From contig NZ_BPFA01000003.1 of NCBI RefSeq assembly GCF_019655055.1, positions 62,001 through 126,000 of the forward strand: a DNA stretch of 64,000 nt, given 5' to 3'. Numbering within the stretch: the first letter of the stretch is position 1; the number at the start of each line of letters is the position of its first letter. Source of the stretch: Shewanella sp. MBTL60-112-B2. GTDB taxonomy: Bacteria > Pseudomonadota > Gammaproteobacteria > Enterobacterales > Shewanellaceae. The notes below the pieces were generated by a model. The model was not told the origin of the DNA and made no database searches. It was given only the letters and a program-made list of their open reading frames with translations. This document shows positions 1 through 9,614 of the stretch, piece after piece. Position numbers and translations under genes: made by a program.

Positions 1-1
1 A

Positions 2-247
2 CCTGCCCCCTTAGCCAAAGCGATTACCGAAGCCTTGAGCATTCCCGTTATTGGTATTGGTGCCGGTAAAGATACCGACGGCCAGATCCTAGTCATGCAC
101 GATGTACTTGGGATCTCTAGCGGCTATATTCCGCGTTTTTCTAAAAACTATCTCAAGCAGACAGGTGAGATCCGCGCCGCCGTTCGAGCCTATATAGATG
201 AAGTGGCCGAAGGGACTTTCCCTGGCAGCGAGCACACCTTTAATTAA
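2..247 (+). CDS. panB: 3-methyl-2-oxobutanoate hydroxymethyltransferase, C-terminal part
   Basis: This is the 3' end of panB, cut by the window start. The reading frame is open from base 2, so the true start lies upstream. PanB makes ketopantoate from 2-oxoisovalerate and methylene-tetrahydrofolate, the first committed step of pantothenate synthesis in the cytoplasm. The visible part contains [10 protein letters not shown] followed by the [12 protein letters not shown] stretch typical of the PanB C-terminal half of the TIM barrel. panC follows 70 bp downstream on the same strand, the usual panBC pair. Family assignment is confident; only about 81 residues are visible. Confidence 0.93.
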   Translation, partial: PAPLAKAITEALSIPVIGIGAGKDTDGQILVMHDVLGISSGYIPRFSKNYLKQTGEIRAAVRAYIDEVAEGTFPGSEHTFN

Positions 248-317
248 TTTCTAATCACACGCTCTCGACCTATGAGTTGAGAGCCATTTTTACATTGAGT
301 ACCAGAGCTGTAAAACC

Positions 318-1169
318 ATGATCACGACTCAATCAATCTCTGAAATCCGCAAACAAGTAAGCGCATGGCGACTAAAAGGCGAGACCGTTGCTTTTGTCCC
401 AACCATGGGTAACTTGCATTTAGGTCATATCACTTTAGTTAAAGAAGCAAAGACGCGTGCCGATCACGTAGTGTCCTCTATCTTTGTTAATCCGATGCAG
501 TTTGGTCAAAATGAAGATCTTGATGCTTATCCAAGAACCTTAGCCGATGATCAGGCTGCACTCACTGCAGCTGGCGCCGAGTTACTTTTCACCCCAACAC
601 CTGACATCATCTACCCTAAAGGCATGGATGCACAAACCTTTGTTGAAGTGCCAAGTATTTCTGATGAACTCTGTGGCGCCAGTCGTCCAGGTCACTTCAG
701 AGGCGTTGCAACCATAGTCTGCAAGCTGTTCAACATAGTACAGCCTGACATTGCAGTTTTTGGCCAAAAAGACTTTCAGCAGCTACTCGTGATCCGCACC
801 ATGGTGGAAGATTTATCGATGCCAATTGAGATTATCGGTGTCGAGACAATACGTGAAATATCAGGCCTTGCCATGAGTTCTCGCAATGGCTACCTAAGTG
901 CAGAGCAAAAAGAGCAGGCTTCGCAAATAAAGCGCACCTTAGATGGCATGGCTGTATCACTTAAGGCGGGCTTACTGATTGAAGATGTGGTCGCCAAGGC
1001 GCAAACAGAACTGCAGCATGTCGGCTTTAAAAACGATTATCTCGATGTTAGAAACGCCAACACTTTTGCCATCGCGACGGCTGCAGACAAAGAGTTGGTC
1101 ATTTTAGTCGCCGCCTATATGGGCTCGACACGACTTATTGACAATATAGTAGTTAAATTAGCAGACTAA
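318..1169 (+). CDS. panC: pantothenate synthetase
   Basis: PanC condenses pantoate with beta-alanine using ATP through a pantoyl-adenylate intermediate, the last step of pantothenate synthesis. At 283 residues it has the standard length. The nucleotidyltransferase HIGH-type motif is visible in [10 protein letters not shown] (about residues 28-37), and the KMSKS-like segment in [11 protein letters not shown] (about 183-193). The substrate-binding FVNPMQF and GQKDFQQ stretches are also present. It lies 70 bp after panB and ends just before a strong hairpin terminator, so panBC looks like one transcription unit. Confidence 0.97.
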   Translation: MITTQSISEIRKQVSAWRLKGETVAFVPTMGNLHLGHITLVKEAKTRADHVVSSIFVNPMQFGQNEDLDAYPRTLADDQAALTAAGAELLFTPTPDIIYPKGMDAQTFVEVPSISDELCGASRPGHFRGVATIVCKLFNIVQPDIAVFGQKDFQQLLVIRTMVEDLSMPIEIIGVETIREISGLAMSSRNGYLSAEQKEQASQIKRTLDGMAVSLKAGLLIEDVVAKAQTELQHVGFKNDYLDVRNANTFAIATAADKELVILVAAYMGSTRLIDNIVVKLAD

Positions 1170-1222
1170 GATTAACTCTTGCGCGAAAAATCAATTTTAA
1201 GGCTATTTAGCGTTCGAAATTT

Positions 1223-1257
1223 AAACGGCTCAAAACAGTGTTTTGAGCCGTTTTTTA
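1223..1257 (+). terminator. rho-independent terminator after panC
   Basis: A perfect 14-bp stem (1223-1236 paired with 1240-1253) closes a 3-base loop and is followed by a T run. It lies 53 bp after the panC stop. Confidence 0.92.
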
Positions 1258-1518
1258 TTGTCTTCTCAATGATATAAATCAGCAGATTAACTCGCCCGCT
1301 TCTCGCCTATATATATGAGTTAACAACACTTTTAAAGTGCAATTATTTAGTGTCAAAAAACTGGTGTTCTGTATCAACTTAAGCCATAGTGTGCACTGTT
1401 GTTAAATATTTAACATTCTTATTAACCATAAACAGAATGTGACGGTTCCTCGATAGCAATTTACTACTATAAACCAAGTACTTTATCTACTAAACGGTCA
1501 ATAAGGATAGTTAGCCGG
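1258..1518. other. intergenic region, probable promoter for the next gene
   Basis: No gene is seen here. It is AT-rich and contains a perfect 14-bp palindrome, GTTAAATATTTAAC, at 1401-1414, about 105 bp before the next start. No known operator was recognised. Confidence 0.4.
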
Positions 1519-2034
1519 ATGGCGAAAGTTATTTTCACTCTTCTCTGCCTCGTTGTTGCAGGTTCTGCTCAGGCAAACAGTATTTTTAAGTGCATAAAAG
1601 ACGACAAAATTGTCTTTAGTCAACAGTCATGCCCTGAAGAATTTCGCCAGCACAAAATTGAGTACCAGCTAGGGATCACCACAGAAACTGATTCAGATAA
1701 ACGTATCAAGACCCAAGATCCGCTACAAGCTCTGCTTAACAAGAAAACCATCTCAAAGAAGCGTTTACTGCAGTTGCTAGATAGCGAAGTGTATCGGCTG
1801 CGCCAAGAAAATAGTTATTATGAAATCCTCAGAGCCAGTGAACTACAAAAGCTAGAGCGCGACCGCTACTGGCAGAAAAAAGCCCCTAGTGATCCTGAAT
1901 ATCAAGAATCTATCAAAGAGATGAATCTGCATTTTGACCAGCTAGTAAAGGTTAACTCTGGCACCATTGGCTTACTCAATGATAGAAAGCAGCAGATAGC
2001 AAATGAGACCACTGAGAATACTCAGTCCGATTAA
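1519..2034 (+). CDS. secreted DUF4124-like protein
   Basis: A 171-residue protein of unknown function. It begins with a signal peptide (hydrophobic core about residues 4-16, probable cleavage after SAQA), so it is likely periplasmic. Directly after this comes a short IFKCIKDDKIVFSQQSCP segment, which fits the DUF4124 pattern of two cysteines flanking a small beta-rich motif. The rest is charged and helical, with Glu/Lys/Gln-rich stretches consistent with a coiled coil (about residues 85-160). It is flanked by the panC terminator and a separate small gene, so it is probably transcribed alone. Function not known. Confidence 0.75.
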   Translation: MAKVIFTLLCLVVAGSAQANSIFKCIKDDKIVFSQQSCPEEFRQHKIEYQLGITTETDSDKRIKTQDPLQALLNKKTISKKRLLQLLDSEVYRLRQENSYYEILRASELQKLERDRYWQKKAPSDPEYQESIKEMNLHFDQLVKVNSGTIGLLNDRKQQIANETTENTQSD

Positions 2035-2157
2035 AGTGATATCGACGCCTAGACCCTAGCCTTAGAGCTCCATTATAATGATGTTCGCCATACTGACAGA
2101 TATCAATTTATGAGTTAGAGCTAGGCTAGAAAGCTGACTCAAGGAGAGCCGTTCCTG

Positions 2158-2484
2158 TTGAATACCCACTCGCTAACTTGGCCAATTTTGCTTAAACAGC
2201 CCCAGCAAGATGAGCTTCTTTATCTAGGTTCCACTGAGGAGCTTATCGAGCAGTTGAGTTTTCTTGGCCCCCTCAATGACCTAGTTATTATCGACAGTGA
2301 AGGCACTAGCTATCAGCTTGAATCTGACTCCCGGCTAAGCCTATGCTCACCTCAACTGCCTATTGCCACACTAATAGACTGGGTGCGTTTACACGCAAGC
2401 CAAGCAGGCCATTGCTGCACCAGTAAGTTAAGCGCCAACAATATTGCCCAGCTGTTTGAAATAGTCGATTTTATCGAGCAATAG
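2158..2484 (+). CDS. small DUF4144-like protein
   Basis: A 108-residue, probably cytoplasmic protein without signal peptide or membrane segment. The start is TTG at 2158, preceded by an AAGGAG ribosome binding site at 2141-2146; no in-frame ATG fits better. The acidic, beta-rich sequence resembles the DUF4144 family found in Shewanella, recognised from memory of the family and without a search. It contains a CC pair near residue 86. It ends before a bidirectional hairpin separating it from the convergent yadH. No function can be assigned. Confidence 0.65.
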   Translation: MNTHSLTWPILLKQPQQDELLYLGSTEELIEQLSFLGPLNDLVIIDSEGTSYQLESDSRLSLCSPQLPIATLIDWVRLHASQAGHCCTSKLSANNIAQLFEIVDFIEQ

Positions 2485-2519
2485 TCAGCATCAGCAGACT
2501 CATCAGCGCCTTAAAATAA

Positions 2520-2551
2520 AAAAGCCAGCATGTTAACTGCTGGCTTTTCTT
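2520..2551. terminator. bidirectional terminator between convergent genes
   Basis: An 11-bp stem (2520-2530 with 2538-2548) with a 7-base loop. A T run follows on the plus side and an A run precedes it, so it can end transcription from both the DUF4144-like gene and yadH. Confidence 0.85.
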
Positions 2552-2572
2552 GATCTAGAGCTGTGCTACAAC

Positions 2573-3349
2573 CTAACTTCTCAAACCTATACCGCGAGAG
2601 ATCAGGTAGTAGGCAACGCTCCAAAGAGCGGCGCAGAAAGCCACCATGATGCCGATTGATAACGGTACACTCATGTCTGCATAGCCTAAGAAACCGTAAC
2701 GGAATACGTTAATCATATACACGATAGGGTTTAATGCCGACACGCCTTGCCAAAACTCAGGCAAAAGCGATAGCGAGTAAAACACACCGCCTAAATAAGT
2801 CAGCGGCGTTAATACGAACGTCGGCACGATACTGATATCATCGTAGCTCTTAGCAAATACGGCATTGATTAAACCACCGAGGGAGAACAGTATCGCTGTC
2901 AGTAATACGGTTACCGCCACTAGCCCTAAATGATGAATGCTAATGTCGACAAAAAATAGCGCCACTAAGGTCACAATAGTACCGACACACAAACCACGGG
3001 CAACACCACCGCCAACATAACCGGCAATAATCACGTAATGTGGCACAGGCGCGACAATCAACTCTTCCAAGTTACGTTGAAACTTAGCACTGAAGAACGA
3101 TGACACTACGTTAGAGTATGAGCTAGTGATCACCGCCATCATAATAAGGCCCGGTGCGATAAACTCCATATAGGACACGCCGCCCATATCACCAATGCGC
3201 TTACCCACCAAATTACCGAATATCAAAAAGTACAATGTCATACTAATTGCTGGCGGCACTAAAGTTTGCACCCAAATACGGGTAAAACGGTTTACTTCTT
3301 TGGTTAAAATGCTTTTAAAAGCTGTGAAATACAGCGCTTTCATGTTCAT
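2573..3349 (-). CDS. yadH: ABC-2 type transporter permease YadH
   Basis: Inner-membrane permease of a type-2 ABC exporter, 258 residues, with about six hydrophobic segments. The sequence follows E. coli YadH closely, including RIWVQTLVPP near the N-terminus, the AGYVGGGVARG segment, VPTFVLTPLTYLGGVFYS and a C-terminal GIGLRS. It overlaps the upstream yadG by 4 bp (ATGA), so the two are translationally coupled and form one transporter. The substrate is not established in the family. Confidence 0.93.
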   Translation of the reverse strand: MNMKALYFTAFKSILTKEVNRFTRIWVQTLVPPAISMTLYFLIFGNLVGKRIGDMGGVSYMEFIAPGLIMMAVITSSYSNVVSSFFSAKFQRNLEELIVAPVPHYVIIAGYVGGGVARGLCVGTIVTLVALFFVDISIHHLGLVAVTVLLTAILFSLGGLINAVFAKSYDDISIVPTFVLTPLTYLGGVFYSLSLLPEFWQGVSALNPIVYMINVFRYGFLGYADMSVPLSIGIMVAFCAALWSVAYYLISRGIGLRS

Positions 3350-4290
3350 TTCACGTCTCCGCTATTTTTACCCTTCTCGACTAACTCAACAAATAGCTCC
3401 TCAAGACGGTTAGCCTTGTTGCGCATAGACAAGACTTGAACACCTTGCTCGTTAAGCTGTACAAAGACGCTGTTTAAGCCCTGCTCTTTAGCCACATCGA
3501 CTTCTAATGTATGACTATCGAGTAAACGCGTTTGCACGCCAGTAAGCACTGGCACTTGAGTTAAGTCATCTTTTAAATCAAGTACGAAGGTTTCCATATT
3601 AAGACGGCTTAGTAACGACTTCATACTGGTGCACTCCACCAGCACACCTTTGTCGATAATACCGATATTACGGCACAGCATTTCTGCTTCTTCTAAATAG
3701 TGAGTGGTGAGAATAATCGTCACCCCCTCAGCATTGAGATCTGTTAGAAATGTCCACATCGAGCGACGCAGTTCAATATCCACACCCGCTGTCGGTTCAT
3801 CCAAAATCAGTAGCTTTGGCTCATGCATCAATGCGCGAGCAATCATTAAGCGGCGCTTCATACCGCCTGAAAGCTCCCGAGCGGCGCTATTGCGCTTTTC
3901 CCACAAATCTAGCTGAGTTAAGTATTTTTCCGCCCTAGCCATCGCTACATCGCGCTTAACGCCATAGTAGCCAGCCTGATTAACCACAATTTGCAGTACC
4001 GTTTCAAATTGATTGAAATTGAACTCCTGCGGCACTAATCCAATACAAAGCTTTGCCAGCTCTAACTCGGTATCAATGTCATGTTCAAACACTGAAACGC
4101 TACCTGAAGTCTTTTGTACCAGTGAGCTAATCACGCCAATGGTGGTCGACTTGCCTGCTCCGTTTGGGCCTAAAAGTGCAAAAAAGTCACCTTTATTAAC
4201 GGTTAAGCTAATCCCTTTTACTGCTTCTACCCCACCTTTATAGGTTTTTTGTAGGGAGTCGATAACGAGGGCTGCTTGTGAATTTGCCAT
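3346..4290 (-). CDS. yadG: ABC transporter ATP-binding protein YadG
   Basis: ATPase partner of YadH, 314 residues. Visible motifs are Walker A GPNGAGKST (about 41-49), the signature LSGGMKRR (about 142-149), Walker B LLILDEPTAGVD (about 163-174) and the switch histidine in TTHYLEEAE. A C-terminal extension of about 90 residues follows the nucleotide-binding domain, as in the YadG/CcmA-type group. It is first in a two-gene unit with yadH. Confidence 0.93.
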   Translation of the reverse strand: MANSQAALVIDSLQKTYKGGVEAVKGISLTVNKGDFFALLGPNGAGKSTTIGVISSLVQKTSGSVSVFEHDIDTELELAKLCIGLVPQEFNFNQFETVLQIVVNQAGYYGVKRDVAMARAEKYLTQLDLWEKRNSAARELSGGMKRRLMIARALMHEPKLLILDEPTAGVDIELRRSMWTFLTDLNAEGVTIILTTHYLEEAEMLCRNIGIIDKGVLVECTSMKSLLSRLNMETFVLDLKDDLTQVPVLTGVQTRLLDSHTLEVDVAKEQGLNSVFVQLNEQGVQVLSMRNKANRLEELFVELVEKGKNSGDVK

Positions 4291-4315
4291 GGTTATTCCA
4301 ATCCATTTGAAAAGT

Positions 4316-4343
4316 AAATAAAAACTCCCGCATTTGCGGGAGT
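4316..4343 (-). terminator. rho-independent terminator after hpt
   Basis: On the minus strand an 8-bp GC-rich stem (4336-4343 with 4324-4331) with a 4-base loop is followed by a T-rich run into 4316. It lies between the end of hpt and the start of yadG, so it separates the mpl-ubiX-hpt unit from yadGH. Confidence 0.87.
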
Positions 4344-4430
4344 CGATAGTCTAATTACATTGCTAAGAATGGGCGAGTATAAGCTGGCTATAGCAGCGTA
4401 ATACCCACACCCTACACTTAGTGCTGAAAT

Positions 4431-4964
4431 TTAGTCTTCTAGTGGCACAACTTTAGCAATATACGGCAGATTACGATACTGCTCTGCATAGTCGATACCA
4501 TAACCGACGATGAATTCGTCAGGGATAGTAAAGCCAATAAAATCGACAGGTACGTCAACTTCACGGCGTTCAGGCTTATCCAATAGCGTACAAAGTGCTA
4601 GGCTCTTTGGCTCACGCAGTAGCAGCATATCGCGTACCTTGTTCAAGGTATTGCCTGAATCGATAAGATCTTCCACGATCAACACATCACGACCCTGAAT
4701 TTCAGACTGTACGTCTTTAAGAATTTTTACGTCGCGGCTGCTGCTCATTTCATTGCCATAGCTTGATACCGACATAAAGTCGATCTCAACATGACCTTTA
4801 ATACGTCTACAAAGATCTGCCATAAAAACAACAGAACCTTTCAGTAAACCTACCATCAATAGGCGGTCGCTATCGGCATAATGTGCATTAATCTGCTCAG
4901 CCAAAATATCCAATTTTTGATTGATCTCTTCAGCAGTGATCATCACTTCAGTGGTGTGTTTCAT
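4431..4964 (-). CDS. hpt: hypoxanthine phosphoribosyltransferase
   Basis: Converts hypoxanthine (and guanine) plus PRPP to IMP (GMP) in purine salvage; cytoplasmic. The 177-residue length matches E. coli Hpt (178). The PRPP-binding motif [13 protein letters not shown] is near residue 95, and the flexible-loop sequence MSVSSYGN is near residue 65. The start lies 7 bp after the ubiX stop, so it is the third gene of a compact mpl-ubiX-hpt unit ending at a clear terminator. Confidence 0.96.
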   Translation of the reverse strand: MKHTTEVMITAEEINQKLDILAEQINAHYADSDRLLMVGLLKGSVVFMADLCRRIKGHVEIDFMSVSSYGNEMSSSRDVKILKDVQSEIQGRDVLIVEDLIDSGNTLNKVRDMLLLREPKSLALCTLLDKPERREVDVPVDFIGFTIPDEFIVGYGIDYAEQYRNLPYIAKVVPLED

Positions 4965-4971
4965 AAAACTC

Positions 4972-5625
4972 TCAGTTGTCGAAATCGCTTACGTTATGCT
5001 TGTCATAACCCCAACGATTCGTTAGTGCATGGTTAACGCCCAAATGGTCAAGAATTCGAGCGACCATGAAGTCTACCAGATCTTCAACCGATTTGGGATT
5101 ATGATAAAAGCCTGGTGCAGCAGGCATGATGGTCGCACCTAACTTAGAAAGCGACAACATATGTTCTAAGTGTATGGCGCTAAAAGGAGTTTCTCGCGGA
5201 ACCAGGATTAATTGACCGCGCTCTTTTATTACAACATCGGCGGCTCTTTCGAGTAAATTATTACTCATACCCGTAGCAACTGCGGCTAAAGTGCCTGTAC
5301 TACAAGGACAGATGACCATTTGTTTAGGCGCTGCCGAGCCCGAAGCCGGTGGTGAAAACCATTCCTCTTTGCCTAAAACAATCAGCTCACCAGCGACTTC
5401 ACCGAATTGTGCCAGCAATTGCTCTTTGGCTTTATCGCTATTAGCGCTTAGCTGCAAACCTTGCTCGGTAGCCAACACCACACGAGCGGCAGAAGAGATC
5501 ATCAGAAAAACCTGATAATCACTTTTTAATAAAATTTCAAGCAGCCTTAAGCCATAAGGGGCGCCGGAGGCACCGGTCCAAGCTAAACTAATCGACTTGT
5601 CTGCTTTACGATATTTAACACTCAT
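4972..5625 (-). CDS. ubiX: flavin prenyltransferase UbiX
   Basis: Prenylates FMN with dimethylallyl monophosphate to make prenyl-FMN, the cofactor of UbiD-type decarboxylases in ubiquinone synthesis. The 217-residue protein shows the N-terminal flavin-binding [16 protein letters not shown], the [14 protein letters not shown] segment, and [14 protein letters not shown] with the conserved RETP. The start is 6 bp after the mpl stop; the end is 7 bp before hpt. The N-terminus is about ten residues longer than some homologues. Confidence 0.95.
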   Translation of the reverse strand: MSVKYRKADKSISLAWTGASGAPYGLRLLEILLKSDYQVFLMISSAARVVLATEQGLQLSANSDKAKEQLLAQFGEVAGELIVLGKEEWFSPPASGSAAPKQMVICPCSTGTLAAVATGMSNNLLERAADVVIKERGQLILVPRETPFSAIHLEHMLSLSKLGATIMPAAPGFYHNPKSVEDLVDFMVARILDHLGVNHALTNRWGYDKHNVSDFDN

Positions 5626-5631
5626 GGTTAA

Positions 5632-7017
5632 TCATTTACCTGTTTGATTGCGAAGCTTAGCAAGCAACTTTTGATGCAAACCACCAAAGCCACCATTACT
5701 CATTACAATAATAGTATCTGTGCTAGTTGCTTGGGCTGCGACCTTATCAACAATCTCGTCAATATCGAACAAGACCTCAACAGGAACCGAAGCTGAACTC
5801 ATCGCTGCGCTAATATCCCAATCTATATTACCCGCTTGATACAGAAAAGCATTGCTCGCCAAGCTCAAAGAATTGGCTAAGGTGTCTTTGTGCACGCCGC
5901 TTTTCATGGTGTTAGAGCGAGGCTCTAAAATCACTGTCACCTTACCTTCGCCAACACGGGCGCGCATACCGCTAAGTGAAGTGGTAATCGCTGTTGGGTG
6001 ATGAGCAAAATCATCATAGACCTCGATACCATTTACCGTATCAAGCAGCTCCATGCGGCGTTTTGGCGGTGCAAACTGCGTCAGTGCTGCTATGGCCGCT
6101 TCAGGCTTAACCCCCACATGGCGCGCTGCAGCTATCGCCATTACCGCATTTTCAATATTGTGCTGACCGATTAATTGCCAATCTAAAATACCTTGTGACT
6201 CACCGTCGAAGAATACTTCAAATTTGTGGCCATCCTCAGTCAAGTTCACCGCATACCAACCTTGCTGATTTGCCGATAGATGATAGGTTTCTTGCTCACT
6301 CCAGCAGCCCATGTCGATGACTTGCTGCACACTATTAGCATCAGCAGGCCAGATAATCTTACCTTCGCCCGGTACAGTACGAATGACATGATTAAACTGA
6401 CGTTGAATCGCTTTTAAATCATCAAAAATATCAGCGTGGTCAAATTCTAAATTGTTAATCACTAACGTACGTGGCTGATAATGGACAAACTTAGAGCGCT
6501 TATCGAAAAACGCACTGTCGTATTCATCAGCTTCTACCACAAAGAAAGGTGAGCCGCCAAGACGCGCCGACACACCAAAGTTTTGCGGTACCCCACCGAT
6601 TAAGAACCCTGGTTCATAACCACAATCTTCTAAAATCCATGCAAGCATGCTTGAAGTTGAGGTTTTACCATGAGTACCTGATACCGCTAACACCCAGCGC
6701 TGAGGTAAAATATGCTCAGCTAGAAACTGTGGGCCTGAGGTGTATTTGATGCCACGGTTTAATACCGCTTCAACACAAGGGTTACCACGGCTCATGGCAT
6801 TGCCGATAACCACTAAATCTGGCGCATCGTCTTCATTGCTGCCAAGTTGTGATGGATCAAACCCTTGGATAAGCTCAATGCCTTGCTCTTCGAGTTGCGT
6901 GCTCATTGGCGGATAAACATTGGCATCGCTGCCGGTGACTTTGTGCCCTTCTGCTCTAGCCAATAATGCTAAGCCGCCCATGAAAGTGCCACAAATCCCT
7001 AAAATATGTACGTGCAT
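5632..7017 (-). CDS. mpl: UDP-N-acetylmuramate:L-alanyl-gamma-D-glutamyl-meso-diaminopimelate ligase
   Basis: Recycles murein tripeptide by ligating it to UDP-MurNAc; a cytoplasmic ATP-dependent Mur ligase. The frame opens with GTG at 7026, but ATG at 7017 gives MHVHILGICGTFMGGLA, the usual Mpl N-terminus, and is chosen here. The Rossmann-type N-domain holds GTFMGG and TGSDANVYPPMS. The P-loop is GTHGKTS, and the central domain has VEADEYDSAFFDKRSKF. Length is standard (about 461 residues). It is the first gene of the mpl-ubiX-hpt unit. Confidence 0.95.
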   Translation of the reverse strand: MHVHILGICGTFMGGLALLARAEGHKVTGSDANVYPPMSTQLEEQGIELIQGFDPSQLGSNEDDAPDLVVIGNAMSRGNPCVEAVLNRGIKYTSGPQFLAEHILPQRWVLAVSGTHGKTSTSSMLAWILEDCGYEPGFLIGGVPQNFGVSARLGGSPFFVVEADEYDSAFFDKRSKFVHYQPRTLVINNLEFDHADIFDDLKAIQRQFNHVIRTVPGEGKIIWPADANSVQQVIDMGCWSEQETYHLSANQQGWYAVNLTEDGHKFEVFFDGESQGILDWQLIGQHNIENAVMAIAAARHVGVKPEAAIAALTQFAPPKRRMELLDTVNGIEVYDDFAHHPTAITTSLSGMRARVGEGKVTVILEPRSNTMKSGVHKDTLANSLSLASNAFLYQAGNIDWDISAAMSSASVPVEVLFDIDEIVDKVAAQATSTDTIIVMSNGGFGGLHQKLLAKLRNQTGK

Positions 7018-7365
7018 GCCAGTCACTCTAGTGAATGAAAAATCTGACTCATTCTACCCAATTCCAAACTAGTTTGTTAGTTAACATCGCAGCGTTCTGT
7101 TGAGCTAGCCTGTGAGCGATAGTTACTGCAGCTCACCGAGCTTGATTAGACTTATTAAATTCAGCTTTTCCTATCTGTGTTCCACTTGGTTTAAGTTCAC
7201 ACTTTTCGCTAAAAATTTGACAAATAAACGCGCCCCATCACCTTGCAGCCTCCTCGCTATTTAAGCACTTAGTGACATACGGTATAACAGTGTCATCAAG
7301 GCTGTTGCTCGCAATCGCCACTGCACCACTATTCATTGTTTCGCCTGAACTATAAAGGAACCCCA
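7018..7365. other. divergent intergenic region between mpl and the Dcu gene
   Basis: No gene seen. It must hold divergent promoters. A TTGACA-like element occurs near 7217, and a weak TGACA/TGTCA inverted pair sits near 7274-7294. No convincing CRP or FNR site was found, although related genes are often controlled by them. Confidence 0.4.
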
Positions 7366-8682
7366 ATGTTCTTCGTCCATATGCTGTTGCTGTTAACTGT
7401 TATCTTTGTGGGGATCCGCCATGGTGGTGTGGCCTTTGGTCTACTCGGCGGTTTAGGCGTATCGATTCTCGCATTTGTGTTTGGCATTGCTCCGGGTAAC
7501 CCGCCTATCAACGTGATGTTGATTATTCTAGCTGTGGTCGCGGCGTCTGCCACCCTTGAAGCGACTGGCGGCCTGAAATTACTGGTCCGCTACGCTGAAA
7601 AACTATTGCGTAAACACCCTAATCAAATCGTATTTCTCGGCCCACTTTGCACTTATTCGTTAACGGTATTAGTCGGTACAGGTCACTCGGTTTACCCACT
7701 ATTGCCGGTTATCTATGATGTCGCCTACAAGAAAGGCATCCGCCCTGAGCGTCCTTTAGCCGTAGCGACTATTGCCTCTCAAATGGGCATTACTGCTAGC
7801 CCAATTGCTGCAGCGGCTGCGGTAGTGATTGCGACCTCAATGGAAAATAACTTAGATATCAGCCTAGTCGACGTACTTTTAGTGACTATTCCATCGACAT
7901 TAATAGGTGTATTAGTGGCTGCCGCTTGGAGTCTTAATCGCGGTAAAGATCTCGATAAAGACCCAGAGTTTCAAGCTCGTATGCAAGATGAAGAGTTCAG
8001 AAACAGCCTGCTCGATAGTGAAGTTGAAACAAGTGATTCGAATCACAACGATAGCACCGCCAAGAAGGGCTTAAGCATCTTCCTACTGGGTATATTGTCA
8101 GTGATTGCACTAGCCATGTTTGGCGATAAACTGCTACCAGAAGGCGTAAAAATGTCGGTAGCCATTCAATTTATGATGCTATCGGTCGGCGCGATTATTC
8201 TACTCGCCACCAAGATTGACCCGAAGAAAATCGTTCACAGCAATGTGTTTATTGCTGGTATGACCGCGGTGATTATCATCTTTGGTATTGCCTGGCTCAG
8301 TGACACCATTATAGGGCATCACAAATCGTATTTAATCGAGTCTGTTAGCGATATCGTGCACGCCCACCCTTGGTCGTTTGCCATCGCTATGTTTACCGCC
8401 TCGGTATTCTTAAAAAGCCAAGCGGCAACCTTAACCATTATGCTGCCATTAGGCTTTTCTCTAGGTATTCCAGCACCAGTGCTTATCGGCGTGCTACCTG
8501 CCTGTTATGCGTATTTCTTCTTCCCGTTCTATCCAAGTGATTTAGCGGCGATTAGCTTTGACAGAACAGGCACCACCCATATTGGTAAATACATCGTCAA
8601 TCATAGCTTTATCGTGCCCGGCTTTATCGGCGTAGTAACCGCTACCGTTATAGGCTATGCGATATCGATGATGATTAATTAG
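7366..8682 (+). CDS. dcuB: anaerobic C4-dicarboxylate transporter (DcuB-like)
   Basis: Inner-membrane antiporter that typically exchanges fumarate or malate for succinate during fumarate respiration. The frame opens with a TTG at 7336, but ATG at 7366 has AAAGGA 6 bp upstream and gives the expected N-terminus (438 residues). Family hallmarks closely match DcuB: VVAASATLEATGGL, VGTGHSVYPLLPVIYDVA, IASQMGITASPI, IPSTLIG, RGKDLDKDPEF and a C-terminal YPSDLAAISFDRTGTTHIG. About ten or more hydrophobic helices are visible. It stands alone between mpl (divergent) and bluB. DcuA is the main alternative subtype. Confidence 0.9.
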   Translation: MFFVHMLLLLTVIFVGIRHGGVAFGLLGGLGVSILAFVFGIAPGNPPINVMLIILAVVAASATLEATGGLKLLVRYAEKLLRKHPNQIVFLGPLCTYSLTVLVGTGHSVYPLLPVIYDVAYKKGIRPERPLAVATIASQMGITASPIAAAAAVVIATSMENNLDISLVDVLLVTIPSTLIGVLVAAAWSLNRGKDLDKDPEFQARMQDEEFRNSLLDSEVETSDSNHNDSTAKKGLSIFLLGILSVIALAMFGDKLLPEGVKMSVAIQFMMLSVGAIILLATKIDPKKIVHSNVFIAGMTAVIIIFGIAWLSDTIIGHHKSYLIESVSDIVHAHPWSFAIAMFTASVFLKSQAATLTIMLPLGFSLGIPAPVLIGVLPACYAYFFFPFYPSDLAAISFDRTGTTHIGKYIVNHSFIVPGFIGVVTATVIGYAISMMIN

Positions 8683-8710
8683 CTGTAAATAGCAAAAACA
8701 AACGCTATGC

Positions 8711-8752
8711 TAAAAGCGCTATTTGATACTGAGTATCAATGGCGCTTTTTTA
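8711..8752 (+). terminator. terminator after the Dcu gene
   Basis: A long imperfect stem, AAAAGCGC paired with GGCGCTTTT and extended by TTGATACT/AGTATCAA with a small internal loop, is followed by a T run. It ends about 60 bp before bluB. Confidence 0.85.
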
Positions 8753-8815
8753 TTGCATTTTCACTGCTGTGTTAATTCCCCCTTTTCACAATAAACAGCC
8801 TTTTTCGAGACCACC

Positions 8816-9457
8816 ATGAGCCATCAATTTACTACTGATAACAGCCAGCTACTAAGCGATATTATGCGTCTACGCCGTGATGTGCGTGGCAATCACTTTT
8901 TGCCTAAGCCAGTTGATAACAGCATCCTAGATAAGCTACTCGATGCAGCGCTTTATGCCCCTTCAGTTGGTTACTCACAGCCTTGGCAGTTTGTGGTGAT
9001 CCGCTCAGAGAAAATCAAGCAGCAGGTGCAACAATCGTTTTTACAAGCTAATACCGCTGGCCAAGCGCTATTTACTGGTGACAAAAATGTCCAGTACAGC
9101 AAGCTCAAACTAGAAGGCATATTAGAGGCGCCAGTTAACCTTGCGGTGTTTTATCAAAACCCGTCCACTCCAGTGCTCGGGCAAACCAGCATGCCTGATA
9201 TGGGCCGTTTTAGCGTGGTGTGCGCCATTCAAAACTTATGGCTGATGGCCCGCTCGCTTAACATTGGAGTTGGCTGGGTCAGTATTATTGACCCTAACGC
9301 AGTAAAGCAAATCTTAAATGCCCCAAAGGAAAGCGAGTTAATCGGCTATTTGTGTATTGGCTATGTGGATGAGTTTCTCGATGAGCCAGAACTAAAAACT
9401 GCGGGATGGGAACAACAAAAAGTCAAAAGCGAAGTAGTGTTTAATGAGAGCTTTTAA
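8816..9457 (+). CDS. bluB: 5,6-dimethylbenzimidazole synthase BluB
   Basis: Flavin-destructase of the nitroreductase fold that fragments FMNH2 with oxygen to give 5,6-dimethylbenzimidazole, the lower ligand of vitamin B12. Hallmarks in the 213-residue sequence are RLRRDVRGNHF (about 21-31), LYAPSVGYSQPWQFVVI (about 44-60), KLEGILEAPVNLAVF and AIQNLWLMARSLNIGVGWVSI. No other cobalamin gene adjoins it, so here it probably serves salvage and remodelling. A general nitroreductase is the alternative, but the SVGxSQPW and GVGWVSI patterns favour BluB. Confidence 0.9.
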   Translation: MSHQFTTDNSQLLSDIMRLRRDVRGNHFLPKPVDNSILDKLLDAALYAPSVGYSQPWQFVVIRSEKIKQQVQQSFLQANTAGQALFTGDKNVQYSKLKLEGILEAPVNLAVFYQNPSTPVLGQTSMPDMGRFSVVCAIQNLWLMARSLNIGVGWVSIIDPNAVKQILNAPKESELIGYLCIGYVDEFLDEPELKTAGWEQQKVKSEVVFNESF

Positions 9458-9614
9458 CACATGTTTTAAATAGCTATTTTTAACAAACCTAATAACGACA
9501 TTTTGGATAAAACGAAAATAATTTAAAAATAAAACCCTTTTTCAAAACTGCTGCGTTTATACCTAATAAGACAAGTCACTCATACTTGAATTAGTTATTA
9601 TTTTTGGAGTCATT

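Noticed and set aside
7139..7230. FNR or CRP site upstream of the Dcu transporter
   Set aside because: TTGAT and TGTG/CACA fragments occur, but none forms a site with the correct spacer and symmetry.
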